Assembly: GCA_037577475.1 (NCBI GenBank)
Contig: CM075189.1
Location: 18,515,839-18,579,838 of the forward strand
Length of the DNA stretch: 64,000 nucleotides
Reading direction: 5' to 3'
DNA from: Chaunax sp. Z400
Taxonomy: Eukaryota; Chordata; Actinopteri; Lophiiformes; Chaunacidae
Part shown: piece after piece, positions 13,954-27,698 of the stretch
Layout: each line of letters begins with the position of its first letter
Position numbering within the stretch: the stretch's first letter is position 1
Translations under genes and position numbers: made by a program
The notes under the pieces: model-generated
Databases searched by the model: none
What the model was told of the DNA's origin: nothing
Seen by the model: the letters and a program-made list of their open reading frames with translations, nothing else

Positions 13954-15627
13954 CTACATGGGGGCCAGGAGGGAGGAGACGGAAATGTTGATTAACTGTC
14001 ACATTTCCTTCTCTCACATGCTGTCCTTTGTCCCTGTGGCTGAAGAGATGTCCATCTTCCTCTCCCTGTCATCCTTTTTCAGTTTGTTTTTTTTGCCCTT
14101 TTATGAGGTCTTTTTCCGTGAATTCAAAATCTTTGACTCAATTATTTTTTATTTTGTTATAGGTCTTAGTTAAACACCAACTAGCACTGCGCTGCCCTTT
14201 CAGCTTCTACATGTGTAGTAAGAATGACCTAAGAATACCTTCAAAGACAGCATAGCAGCTTTGGGTTGGTTCATACAGGGACTTTTTGGATGGATGCACT
14301 GACTTCAAGGACAGTGCGCTGAACAAACAGAAGGCACTCACTCACTACAATCAAACAAATACTGCCGTAATCAGGAATTCCTGGAAGGAAGATGGATGTC
14401 GGAAACGCTGGAAGCATACAAACTGAGCATCTGTCTTGTTTGAGGCTCACAGTCAATAAAGAGTGTGGGGGGGGCACAATCAACAGCTGCACAGTCACAG
14501 CATGATTTCCCTTCATTTGATTTCCATCCCACTGGAACAAATTCTGCTTTACAAATAACACTAAATAGGGGGGAATATATGAACATGTGTTCATGGAGGA
14601 GAAGGAAAATTATGAATGAGTTCATATAAGGGGAGAACAGCGGGGAGAGAGGAGAGGAAAAATAGATAGTGAAGAAAATGAGAGTAAACAAAAAGAAGGA
14701 GGTAGAGCAGGTGAAGGACAGTACAAGGTAGCTGCATTCCCCAGCCCGTCTCACATTCCCCAGCCTGGGAGGGAAGACTGCAGGTAATGCTGGCTTTCTG
14801 ATGTTATCACTGTAATTGCACCTGTCCCAGACCATAGGCTCACTGGCTCCTGGGGGATTTCTTTGTAGTGTGCTACAGAGGCCCACACTTGAATTCCCTT
14901 TGTTTACATTAATGCAGGGAATCTTTTTAGGGAGGAAATTGCCATAATGGGTTTTCAAAAGGCCCAATTGGCTTCAAACAAAAGAGAGGCTGGAATGTGC
15001 CATACCAGCAGGTGAAAAGGAAGGATTGTAGTCGGAGTGGGCCCGGTTACAAAAACCCTGATGGCTGGAGGGAATTATTATATGACCCCCATCCTGACCC
15101 CCCCCCCCCTGACCTTACATTCCAGGAAACCCTACCCTGGCTCAGGTACACCGGAATAAAAAAATAGAATGAAAACATTTATTCTTCCCTTTGCCATCAA
15201 AAAAAGAACAAAATCACTGTGTTGAAAAACTGTAGAAATCTCTTGAATATTATTTAACAGCTGCGTAGTTGTTTTAAGTCGCAACCTAATGCAATTCAAG
15301 CCACATGTGTCGTTAATGAACTGAATTACAGAAGACTAATACGGTTATCTACAAATATGAAAATCATTACTTGCTGTTACTGCTGCTCTGTGTAATCTAA
15401 TAGTCTGAAAGTATGAGTTTGTGGCTCATTTCAACAAGTGTCTTCTAAACGCATTACAGGGTAATTCTATTTATCCCAAAATCTTATCTCCCATTGCAAT
15501 TATACCGAATGAAAAACATGCAGGAACACGCAAACTGCGGCAATCATAGCTGTGCACTCATTAGATAAAACAATTACAGATAACAATTTTAACGAGGTGC
15601 TGGTAACAATTCCTAATCAAGACATAC
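13954..15627 (-). other. pcdh19 intron 3 (1.7 kb)
   Basis: A short intron between exons 3 and 4. The acceptor side (transcript sense) is rich in C and T. It contains a 198-codon open frame on the transcript strand (14371-14967) with no recognised similarity, and short G8 and C10-type runs (14466-14476, 15099-15110). No transposon was recognised. Confidence 0.9.
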
Positions 15628-15686
15628 CTTTTAATGAGGTGGGCTCTGCTGTTCACGTAACTGGAGTCAATGGAATAATTCTCCGT
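15628..15686 (-). CDS. pcdh19: Protocadherin-19, coding exon 3 (59-nt small exon)
   Basis: Small exon encoding residues 826-844 ([19 protein letters not shown]) plus the first two bases (AG) of the codon for Ser845. The acceptor is CTGTTACAG/ACGGAG and the donor AAAAG/GTATGTC. The human counterpart reads [20 protein letters not shown], so only two residues differ. It enters in phase 0 and leaves in phase 2, so skipping it would shift the frame into exon 4; it must be included for a full-length tail. The intron tract before it (transcript sense) is unusually C-rich (15703-15756), with an opposite-strand G-quadruplex motif. It was found by matching the family protein, since the exon is too short to stand out as an open frame. 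Confidence 0.93.
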
Positions 15687-15704
15687 CTGTAACAGAGGGA
15701 TGTA

Positions 15705-15731
15705 GGGGGTGGGGTGGGGTGGAGTGGGGGG
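15705..15731 (+). promoter_or_regulatory. G-quadruplex motif opposite the exon 3 acceptor tract
   Basis: G-runs of 5, 4, 4 and 6, separated by loops of 1, 1 and 6 bases. It lies 19-45 nt before exon 3 in transcript order, where the RNA strand is C-rich, so it covers the branch point and polypyrimidine zone. Motif seen directly; a role is inference. Confidence 0.5.
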
Positions 15732-16793
15732 TTGGGTTGAGGGATGAATGGGGGGGAAAGAGAGAAAGGTACTTTAAATAATGACAGCAACCAAAATAAT
15801 GTTACCAGTAATTGACTTTCAGTAGAAATGTTATTTCACACAAAGGCTCCGGTGAGCAGCCTTGGCTTTCAAAGGGCTGAATCCTATTCTTTTTCAAAGC
15901 ACACACACAGAGAGGATGACTGGGAGTCGAGAGCTGAGGAGAGTGCTGCAGGGAGAAGCTAACCCTCCTGCTCCCAATCCCTTGCTCCCTCACTCCACTG
16001 CTGGTCAGCCCACTGTCTTTAAGATGTAGTCATTAGGGCAGGCAGAGGGAGAAGAAAAGTTTTGGTTTTTCTTCTCTGAACTCTTCACTTTTACCATGGT
16101 TGAGAAGACATTAACGTAGAAATATGAAATAAATAAGTGCAAGAGAAGCAGATGAAATTAAGAGCATACCAGGGGAATCTTAACTTCGAAATTGCAGATG
16201 AAAAGGCTTTCAGAATATGCATACGATAGATCTCTGACCCACATTAGAGAACACAGTTCAAAGGCATCCTACATTCATTTTTCTCAACATTTATTTAGCA
16301 AGGAGAACGTCTGATGAGTAGGAGCGCATGTACAGGGGAGTTAGTGTACACTCAGCAGGTCAACTCTCCTGCATCTGGCAACCATCACTCACACTAGGTA
16401 AGACGTCAGAGGGCCAAAGGGTATCAAAGTCTCTCAAAAGACTTCCCCAGTCCTGCTAACAGCCAGGATACGACCCTTTCGACAACCTTTGATAACATGC
16501 AGGTGCTTTCTGCAGAAAGAAAGCAGAGCCTTCACTTAAAATTCCATAGAGCAGATAATGTAACCTGATAAAAGCTGTGAGTCAATGGCTAACTTCCGAG
16601 GGAACTCTACAGTGCCGATATCAAAGCCCTGTTGAATAAAAGTCACCCCTATGATAAGAAAGGTTAACACAGGCACTGGAGCAAAATTGCTGATTATCAA
16701 GTGAGCTGCACATTTGACACAGGCCTGCTAAGGTAGCAGCGGCTCTGCACAGCTATCATACATGGTGACCAAACAGATTTGGTTTAAAGCTAA

Positions 16794-16823
16794 GTGTGTG
16801 TGTCTGTGTGTGTGTGTGTGTGT
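16794..16823 (+). repeat. (GT)n microsatellite
   Basis: GT array interrupted once (TGTCTGTG) in intron 2. Confidence 0.9.
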
Positions 16824-19800
16824 CTCCTTATTAAATGTTAATGGTGTCGAACATTTTGAACCTTTTCAGCATCTGCGTGGAAGTGAAACCACAGTGCAGC
16901 AGAGCCTGACCACTGAGGATGGGGGAGCAGAAGAAATGTCAAACATCGGTCCAAGTTTCCTCATTTCTCTTTTGAAATCAATACATAAATATTCGAATAA
17001 ATAAAAGTGAGGCTGGCAGATGTGTGGTATTCACCTCTGGCAAATAGCTCTCATGACCTGTTGTCAGTCTATGAAAAATGTAAGAGCTTGTAAAACGTTA
17101 CCAAATGGCTTCAAAGACAACAAATCTGCTGTAAGGCATTATTATCTGACTGATACTGACGCCGTTCTTTCCTCTTTGACTGCTGCAAACTTTGAAACAA
17201 AATGTAATGTAAGTCAGAGGTGTAGTTATCTTTTAACATCCTCTAAAGTGCATGGGTAAACCTTCAATCATTACGAGCTTATCTTATCTTGGTGTTTGCA
17301 CTGGAATTTTGCATCATTCCGTCTCTTTTTAACCATTTGCCCCTAAATGAACTGTAACTCATTATTGTGGGGAAGCTAATTCATATAAAGGAATTTAATT
17401 AATATATTAGACTGCGTTTGTTCTCTTGTATTTACCCCTGACTCCTCTTGTTCCCGCTCATCTTGACTCCATTAAATATCAAAGGTAATGGCTGTGGCAA
17501 CCCACAGCATTGCAGATTAATTATGAATTACAGATTAACACTTAGTATTTAATTAATTTATACTTTAGAGATGTATATGTGGTGTTATTTTTTACAGAAT
17601 AAAATATTTCCCTTTAAAGATTTATAGATCTATTGCAATTGTGGAGATGACTATCAGAGATACAAAAAAGGGGAAATAATGTGTTGATCCTAAAGCAATA
17701 TATGCATACAGTATTTTTTTCTTGAGCTCCATTTGTGCTGTACATAAATTAAACTGGCTCATCTTCTACGGTGGCGGCGCATCCAGTGAGAGACTAATGA
17801 AAATGCAAAGCATGAGTAACAAGGGGAAAACTTCATTTAAAAGACAAGATAAAAAAAAAATCTTGTGAATGTCACTCTGGCGGCAGCCTGTAATTGGTTT
17901 GGGTGGCAGGTTCTGTGAGCACAGCCTGAAAAGAAACGCAGCATGCCCCTGCTCTCAAGCTGTTCCAGTCCAGAAATGGAACTGTACTTTCCATGATTCA
18001 ATGCTTTCTCTGGGTTGTTGTTTTTCTTATAGAGACCTCTCTCAAATGTGTAGTATGTGAAACTAAAGAAGACCCTTCGTATTCTTCAACCATCCTGTGT
18101 TTTTTTCTTCACCATTTCCTCCTCTATATTGCTCATCTTCAACAAAGCATATTTCACAAATCAAAGGATTCAGTGACCACGTTTCCTGTATTCATCAGTT
18201 GTTAGTGGAAATGAACATATGTGGCCAGGACCTTGGGCATTGATGAGTGACTCAGGAGTGTCTATTCCAAGGAATAATCAGAGGCATTAGTCCAGGCTGC
18301 CTGTAAAGAAATGTAAAGTCCGCCCCCACGGTTCTGACCGACCTCAAATTAGAGAACATGTCAATAGATCTTGCTGGGAGGTCAAGTTTCAGGCAAGAGG
18401 ATGAGGACTGCTTAACTACAGCGAGGAGGCCACAAATGGCTCCTTAATCAGGTTGGACAATGTGTTGTTGTGATTTGAGCGGCCCCAGTTTGGCGGCCAG
18501 AGCCACTCTATCCCCGTAATTATTGCTCCGTTTCATCTGTAGGACTGGAGGGAAGGAGAGTAATCCCCAGTGTTGCTGGGTGACTGATAGGTAGTGCCAG
18601 GATGAGTGGGGAGGAAAGTGGAAAGAGAATGCCGAGAAAGAGGGTGAAGATGGGAGGAAATGGGTGAGACTTGACCTGCGGGAGACTTGCGGTCCAGCTG
18701 CTTCAGCCCAGTAGTTTTCCCCTTTTCACCCACTGCTTCTTTCTCTTCAGTAAAACCTGAGGCATAGGGACGATATGCTTGCTTCTCTGCCACTGAGAGG
18801 AAAAGCAATCTCCTTGCCTAGTTGCTGCCGTAAGATTTGATTTGCCTTTCTCCCAGCGTGACAATTGGTTCTGTAGTCTGGATGCAAGTGTATTCATTGT
18901 GTAGAGGCATGGGGAGCACCAGAGTGAAGAGGAGGGGTGGGGGAGTGAAGACACCAGTTGTTACACCAGTAAACACCCGACAAGTTCAGCAGATGTCACA
19001 GAGATAGGGGAGAAAAAGAGAGAAAAAATGTCACACAGCTGCCCTATTGTATGTATTATGGAGGCTAATACAACACAGTATAACATTTAAATAGAGAAGC
19101 AAGCTTGGAAATATATGAAAAATTTGGACAAATGTTGCAACAGTCACTGATAAAATGTTAAATAGAAAAAGACAGACTGTGCTTCTTACTCATTATTTTC
19201 ATTTATAGATTTAAAACTGGTAGCAAACTGCTTTCACCCACAGGTTATCTTCCTGATGATCCTGTGCATTATAATGTATAAATACATTTGTCATAACAGT
19301 CTGAGCAGAGACACAATGTCTACCTCAATACATGACAATAAACACAATATAACAAAAAGTCTCAATAGCAAAAGGCATCACTTTAGTGTTAGGCTGTGAT
19401 ATAATATTGAGTGGTTCTGCTATAGGCTTTGTAAAGGAAAAGTATTTTCTCTCCAGTACATGGGAGACGTGTCTATAAAGTTTTCTTTAAAATATATTGA
19501 ACAATTTTTTTGGATTTATATTACAAAATTTAAAAAAACTAACATCAAAAAGAAGAAAAAAAAGATGTCTTTCATGGATGATTATCTCTAATTTCATCAA
19601 TTTGGCTTCCATAAAACATCCAGCCGTGCTTGTTGTGGACACAGAATGCTCTTACAGCCACACTAAAAATGCACAGTTGAAAACATACAGAGCTACCGAC
19701 TAGACAGAATCAATTAAAACTATCGGATCAAATTTTGCTGCTTCATTCTGTGTTTGAGCAGTCTGAGGTTGAGACTCCGTTTCTGTTTATTGTTGCTGCA

Positions 19801-21822
19801 GGTCACTCATGGACTCCCCTCGGTCCCGGAAGGAAATGTTACACATTATGTGCTTTGTTATTGATATCCCACTGCTAAAGGAAAAGATGAGGAGAAAGAG
19901 TCCAGGGGGTTTACAGGGCAAGCCAACTGCAATTACAAAATAAAAAAGGCTTCATTACCCAGCTCGGTTGGTTGTGGCAGTGGTGATGGGGAGAAAAAGA
20001 AGAAAAAAAAAAACAGGAGGAAAATAGGGTGAAAACTTTATCAAAAGAAGGATACCCATTGTCCCAAAATGCCTGTATACAGATGCATGCATTCCCCTAA
20101 TGTAAAAGGATGAGTATGAGAGTATGTGTGTCTGTGGGTGACCTTCTCATCCTATACACTGTGAATATGAAAAGAAATGCTTCACTTTGAGTCTCTTGCA
20201 CACTCACATTCTTGCACACACTCTTTTTGCCTTCCTACAATAGTACCGCTCCAACAATCCCTGAATCGCAGGGCTGAGCTGGCACACGACCACGAAGCCT
20301 TTGGGTGCAAGCATGTCTGAGCACCTTACATTCAGTCTGTGTCACACCCATGGCAAAGACATAGACCACCAAGGCACCTGCGTGTAAGAAGGAAGAAATA
20401 TTCTTTGACCCCAGAGTTACCACTGCCCTCTATCACCATGACCATCATGACCACCATCTTCCCGATTATAGAATTTCCCATAGATCCTCTGCCATCTGCT
20501 AGATTATAGATTTCCCTCTTCCTTTATAGAGGGCAGGGCCCCTAAGGGAGGATCAGCGGTAAAAAGGGTGAAAGAGTGCCTGAGGCACAGCCATGGCTGC
20601 GGATGAGATTACATTTTCTATTTCTGCCTGTTAAAGGGGGGTTGATGTGATGAATACAGAGTTGTTACCATTTAATATCAACTGGCTCCTCTGCAAACTC
20701 AAATTATACACAATCAATTGTGACAGAAGGGTACACGTGTGACATATAACCTGCAACATTCTCTGCATCATTTCACTTCATCACCCATCAATTCACCCCA
20801 AACCCAGAGGCCCATTTGGGAATCAATCATGCTATGAAAGTGAGTGATTCGGTGGAGGAAAGGCTTATAGAAGCTTCCGGGCTCCACTGTAACTCACAAA
20901 TTTCTGCATTTCTGTGTTTGTGACTGTTAAAAAACAAAACAAAACAAAAAAAAACAGGAGAATTAAATGCTATTATCATGACCACATGTGTTAAGTGTCG
21001 AGCATTGTTTGTCCATACTAAATAACTGCTGCTTTGGAACACAATGAAACAGATACGTAAACACAACACCACTTCCTGCCTCGTTTCTCTTGCCTTTCCG
21101 TGCAAAATTGAACAAATATTTGCTCATTTAGACCAAAACAATCACCCCTTGTCTCAATGGAAATAGGAGGAAAAAGGAAGAAGCCCTATACCACTAAAGC
21201 CATGGCTTGCTCCACCTGTGCATCACCCCCGCATAGGAAGCTGTAAATTGTGCGGCTGGTACAGAGACAATAGTCCAGACCAGTCTCCATGTCACTCAGG
21301 CCTACAGGCTCCACAGAGCCACAGAGTCCAGTTAGTAGAAATGTGATTAATTATACATACATTGATAGAAACAACATTAATTATTCATGAGCTTCTCAAC
21401 GTCAAAGCTATTTCCCTCCCTTTCAGCATGATGAAAAGATTTTAAATAATAGGCCCAAGACGTCTGCATTCCAGCGGAGTCGACCAACACTAAAGAGGCT
21501 TAAGGCAGAGCTGTTGTCTTACCAGGCGATCGCTGCCTGGGACAAGCATGTTTCAAACTGTTGGTGGCTATGTGGATTCTGGGGTCGGTGTTTTTGTTTT
21601 GTCTTTGTCTGAACAGACAAGGCATGCGCTTAAGCCTTTCAGATGGAGATATAGTGTCCACTTAGAATGAAAAGGGGTCTACTAGTATGTCACCGGGCAC
21701 ACAAGGCTGGATAGAATTTCATTTAACACCTGTTCAGCATTCAGGTCTGCATGTGTTCTCAGACTTGCTGATCGTCAAGTCAGAAAGAAAGATTATGATT
21801 TATGGTTTTTACACAGTAAAAC

Positions 21823-21835
21823 GGGGGGGGGGGGG
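21823..21835 (+). repeat. G13 homopolymer
   Basis: Thirteen consecutive G in intron 2, flanked by AAAAC and AAGACTC. Confidence 0.95.
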
Positions 21836-24372
21836 AAGACTCGACTTTCTAGGGTTTCCTAAAAGAAATCGGCTTACTTTTCCTAAAGCCTGTGGAGCCT
21901 AATCAGTCTCAAATAGCAGGAACTTCCCCTTTAGAAAAGTCTTGAGGGATTTTCTTTCATTTGGATGTCAGATTGAAAAGTTTTTCACACTCCTCTCATC
22001 CAAAAAGCTGTTCACGTGTGTATGGCGCCACATGAGAGTGGAAGACGGGGGGGGGATGTTGAGGGTAACGTCTAATCCAGGTACACTTTGAGGTTGCTGT
22101 GCTCTCTGGGAATTAAGCACTATAAACATATGTTTTGAGCAGTCTTTAATTTTTGTGAAGTAATTACTAGATAGCAGGTTCTCTTCTCAGTTGTGTCCTA
22201 CATTAGCCAGTGTTGAGGGGGGCACAAAATAAGTGCACAAGGAATTCCCAAAGGTTCCCCCCACCTCCCCTGGGCTGGACTATAAAAATAAACATTCAAA
22301 AACACTGCAGATTATGTAAACACGTTCCCTTTAAATGCTTACATGAGAGCAGTGACTGAATAAACAGCATATCTTTGAGTCGCTGTTGAAATTAGTAAAC
22401 TTGGAATTAATTTTTGATGAACTCAACACACATGAGGATGTCAGAAAGGAGAAGTCTGTGAATGATCAGCTTGCACTCTTAAAGATGGCAGGGCATGGCT
22501 TGGTGCATTTTCTCTTAGCAGCTTAACGATGGCTGCCAGCCACATCGGTGCTTGCTGGAGTCTCTCTGTCTGTCTCCCTTTCGCCCTCCCTCTCTCGTTT
22601 TCTCTCACTCGCTGTGACAAGGCATCTTTCCAGACATTTTAGTTAGATGGAGATTTGCAGCAGGTCATTACAGACTGGGAGGCTTTGTGAGCGGATGCAG
22701 TCACTCGGAGATGGATTGAGTGAGTCTGTTTATTGACATGCCTTAATCTGACACTGGGTAAAGGGAATGAGTCACCGCCTCCAGACACACTACCACATCA
22801 CAGCCACTCCAGCAAATATGGAGGCAGCACCCAGGATACAAGTGGAACTTCATCAGCGCTCATTAATCCAACTACCGCAGGCCACTCGCTCAAACAAATC
22901 ATGTTTACACTGCCTGTTGGCTGGATGGAGGGGTTTTCAAAGGGCATGTGTGCAGGTGCAACACACACACCCACCCACACAAATACAAACATGCACTCCA
23001 GACTCCAGCTCATCAAAAAGCCACCTGGCCTTTTTAACCCACAAAACCCCCCAAACATAATATCTAAGTGCACCAACGATTAAAACACAGTTCATGCACT
23101 TTGTCTCACAAACCAGAGCCGGTGTGCTCAAATCAAGGGTGGATGAGTGGACTCGATGCCAAAGTATGTATCATAGAAAGGGGCTTTTTATTAAACAGAT
23201 GGACATCTTTGTGGCGTCATAACAAAGCTACGGCTATCAGTCAAGCCTAGTTAGCTTTTTGATCCTATTTGCTAGCGCTTAAATGTGAAGCACATCTGCT
23301 GATAATATTTGGGATGGTCTTTCGAGGCAGCTGTCAGTGCCGGGATTGACAGCAGAGTATTAGCTACTCACACATCACCATTGCATCTGTAAATCCAGCA
23401 TGTTAACAGAACTGTGACAGGCTGCCATCAGGGCACAGGCAGAACAAAACAACATCCAACACGATGTGGTCCGACGCTGCTGATTGTTTCGCATTACGCT
23501 GCTGTTAAGTACACGGTCTCGGAGATGTTGTCATGTGGTTTCTCTATATTTTCACATTTAGCCGCAAATTGACAAAACAAATCCAGACCATGAAATATGT
23601 GTGAAATGTGTAAGCCAGTCACAAATAAAAATGGGTCATTCTTAAAGACATGTACACATGCAGACACACAGGCACAAAGGCAAAATAAGCAGAGGAGAAT
23701 AAACAGTGTGTTAGTCAGAAAGGGAAAAACATAAGACAAATTTACAGTGAAACACATGTTCATCCATGAAAACACACACATGCAGTCGCACTGGGGCAGA
23801 AATTCGGAGTCGGGCCTGCTGTCGCCTCCATCAGGGAGTGGGATCCCAGCAGCTTGAGAGCAGGGAGTGGAGAGAGGGCCAGATGCAGTGGGCTTGACCC
23901 ACTCAGTCGTGAGGGAGGGGGGTGTTTCAACAGCTGAAACACACAGGGATTAGCTGCTCTGACTTCATTTAATTTAATTTGTATTAGGGGCGTCTTTGGG
24001 GGCGAACATCGTTTTTCACTGCGGGGGGATACACAGGGTCATGGAAAACAGCAACAGACGGTACATCTCTGCCTCCTGCCCTAACAGTGGATCCACGAGG
24101 CAAGGCAAGGCACTTTATTCCCAAATTACACACACATACACACAGAAACACACACAATCGAGCAGATATCTTGTTTCCCACTAATTATGTCTTTATTATG
24201 AAGTCGAATCTATCCCATTGAAATGCATCTTAGACCCTGTATCCACCTTTTCACAGCCTGATTTCTTGAAATGAATGCCTTGAATCCTTTTGTTCTGCCA
24301 CCATAACCAACATGTAGTAATTTTCTGTGCTTATCAAAGCTCTGCTCTGTGTGCTTTTGTGTGTGTTTGTGA

Positions 24373-24390
24373 GTGTGTGTGTGTGTGTGT
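24373..24390 (+). repeat. Short (GT)9 run
   Basis: Pure GT run in intron 2, preceded by imperfect GT-rich sequence from 24357. Confidence 0.9.
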
Positions 24391-27300
24391 TGCAAACGCA
24401 TACACGCACTAAGCTACCTACCAAGAACATATCTTAGGGGTGGATGCTTATCTGTGCCGATGCAGATTTGAGTTCTCTTTGTCTCAGTGCAGTGGTACAC
24501 AATAATATTTGTCTTTTGTTGTTTTCCATTGTTTATTTCTCCAAGGCTGATACAGTTTGATATTCTATAGCAGGGAAATCCTTTTAGTAACTGCCAGGCA
24601 TCTAATGTGCTTTTACTTGTAATGTGGGAATTTAATAAATGAAAAGGAGAGGAAAAAATCTGTGCACAGTGGAATAATTCAAGTCCCCATTGCATCCCCT
24701 AGAACATGACTTATACTGTGAAGCATAGGAGGAAAATAACTGCAGTGACTGAGTGAGTACCAAACCTGCCTCCTCACAATTTAGAATAGTTTTGTGGAAA
24801 AAATATGGCAACGATCAGCCATGAAGTCTGTTGTAGCCAAAGCCTCGGGTCATATGAAAGCTTCCTTTCTGTCTTGCGCAGGTGACATAGTCTGACAGAA
24901 AAGCTAATGTACCATACACTGGGAAAAGTTTATTAGAAAAACATCAAAAAAATATGTGAGCTGCAAAAGCATTGCTTTGTCTCCACAAGACAGAAAGGAC
25001 TGTACAGTGTGGCGCCTGTACAACATTATCAGGCACTCACTAGAAAAGTTTTTTTTTTCTTCTCTCCCTCAGCCCCTATCAAAAGATGTTACTGTGTAAA
25101 TGTCAAAGAAAAAAGAGGCAAGAGAAGTAATCTCCTTCTCCTTTTTGATCGCAAGTGGAATAATTGGAACCCTCTTAGGCTCATTACACGAGTTGCCCGC
25201 CAGCCAAAAGACAGCTCCAACTGCCCCTTTTCATTCATGTTCGAGCTTTGAAAAATATCGCTTCCTCTAGTAACAACTCTTTATGAGATGCAGTGACTAG
25301 AGGTCCTGATACTTACACTAACGGGTAATCCTACAGTGCCTTTGAAAATATATCTTTCAACTACCACTGTCAAACATCGTTTCAGAACAATGGGAAAGAA
25401 ACGGCAACAATACAATTCTGTAACAGCATCATTATGCAAATGCACCGCACCTCTCACCCTCTTTCTTTTTTTGGCAAAGCCATTCTTCTCAATTGCATAA
25501 GGTATTGCATATGTGCAATGAGTTCATTTGGATCCCTATTAATAATAACCTGACCATCATTGTTATTACCATTATTACCTTGCTTGTAATTATTGTCCCT
25601 CTAATTACTATTACTGTATTACCCAAATTAACCGTATTCTGATTTTAAATCACCCGCACTGATGGCACCAAGACATGCCTATGAAGAATGGCACCAATGT
25701 CCCTTCAGATAAATCTTGCATAATTAGCTGTGTGCCTTACAGGGCCTGTGTGATGGTAATAATTAGAGTTAGTGTAGCAAAGGTCACGCAAAACAATTTA
25801 GAGAGGATGCCGGCTGCATGGCTAATAGGCAGAGAGGGGGACTGACAAGTGGGAGGAGGGAGTCAGATGGATGTGGAGAGTGTCCTTTTTCATTTCACAG
25901 AGATGGAAGACGTATGGTGGTTTACCTCGGCACTTTGCTCGCTTCTAACCACTGCTCTCAAAATAAAAGAAACTGAAAAGCCATTTTAATGGCGAGGAGA
26001 CTCCCAGCTAACATAGTCTAAATGGGCACCTAATTAGATTTGAGTAGGTGCCACAGGGTTTCCCCGTGAACTGGTATCAGCTGAAATCGATTTGCTTCTT
26101 TTAAGGAGGTGTAGATACCCTGCCACTGGTTTGTATCTCTTCGTTGGCTTGAATTCGATGAGCTTAATGCTTAAGTCTTTGATATCATTATTAACTGCGT
26201 CTGTGGGTGTTGTGGTGATGGTGGTGGTGTTGCGTGATTGGGGGGTGGGTATGTTTCTTCACCCAAGTGCACAGGTTAATGAGCAGAGTCAAAAATGTTG
26301 ACAGTGAGGTAAACATGTACTACCAGAGTAGGCACTCAGTGGATACTATTTGTACACCCCACTCGTGTGACTTGGCTCTCCATAGAACTCCCAGGCTGCT
26401 CCTAAGCTGACAGCCTGAATCCACCAGGAATTCGCTTAGCTCCCTCGCCTCTCCACCGCCACTCCCTGATGAGGTAAGCAACAGCTTCGCACTCTAATAT
26501 AGCATCTCAAACAACACATATGCTTATGTGAGCTAGATTGGTCTATATTCCCTGTTGCAATGCTAACACCCCCCACTCCCAACAACACTTCATTAGCAGT
26601 GAGAGATACGAACAGCCCTGAACTGGTAGCACAAAGCTTTCTTTACTATCTTGGTTCGTCAATCATCACCTAAACCAAGCAACAGCTGCTCAACACATCA
26701 GTGTTTTCTCTCAGTTATTACAAAGTATTTCCTTTACACTACTGTCAATAAAAATGTATGTTGTTATTATTTTTCTTATATATTTTTGAATGTGTTTTCA
26801 AGGCCTCTAGGCCTCATCTTTGCAGACTCTTGTTTGAACCATCTTTGCATCAAAAATTCGAAACAGATGGACATTCTAAATAAAAAGCGTCCAGCATCTC
26901 TTTAGCTTACTGAGAAACATGTCATATTTTGTTTAATCTGTACTCGTGCTGAAGTGCAAAAACCACAGATTGTGGTAGGAATTATGTGCCATTCTATTTC
27001 TAGGCTGGGAGCAGTGGTGGACTAGTCTTGGAGACTGCAACTTCATTTAAATAAATAAATTGGGCAAAACAAGCACAGACATTAGTATGGTGCTTTAATT
27101 GCAAGGTATTTTAGTGATCATTCAAGGATTGTCAGCAGCACTGTCAGTGGCTGAAGACAAGTGGTCTACTGCTTTTGTTTTATTTTGTGAAAACAGATGA
27201 ACGTGGTGGAAATAATGTTAAGTATAGCTTCTGTCATAGGAGCTTTGATCAATGTATTGTTGACAGATCATTTTGGATGTTCCAGTGATCTTAAATCCAC

Positions 27301-27698
27301 ATTTTTTAATAAATGTCTGCATGAAAATAATTAAAGGAAGCCGGTATTGCACTCATAAAACATCTGATTTAGCTGCTTTATTTAGACTGAAAATCAATTA
27401 GGTGGGAGCCGAGGCACATGCTAACATCCATATGCCTTTGTGGCTGTGAAGGGTTTAAAAATTTGTAAATTGTGATTATCACTGATCATAGTCATCAGAT
27501 GCCTAATCTCTGACTCATATCCACACTGGCCCCATTGGGTGACTATGAATTGTCCTCCCCCATATCTGAAGTCCCAAACAAGTGTTGAGGGAAGCAGTGA
27601 TAAGCAGGTCCTTATCCTTTTAAAGTCAGTCCCCTAATCCAGCAGTGGAGGGGTGAGGGAGGGGGCTTCAGTTTTAAGGGATTTATTCTGGATTACAG

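Noticed and set aside
24097..24122. GAGGCAAGGCAAGGCACTTTATTC as a copy of a common fish repeat
   Set aside because: Only about 25 bp resembles it and the rest is CA-rich; too short to call.
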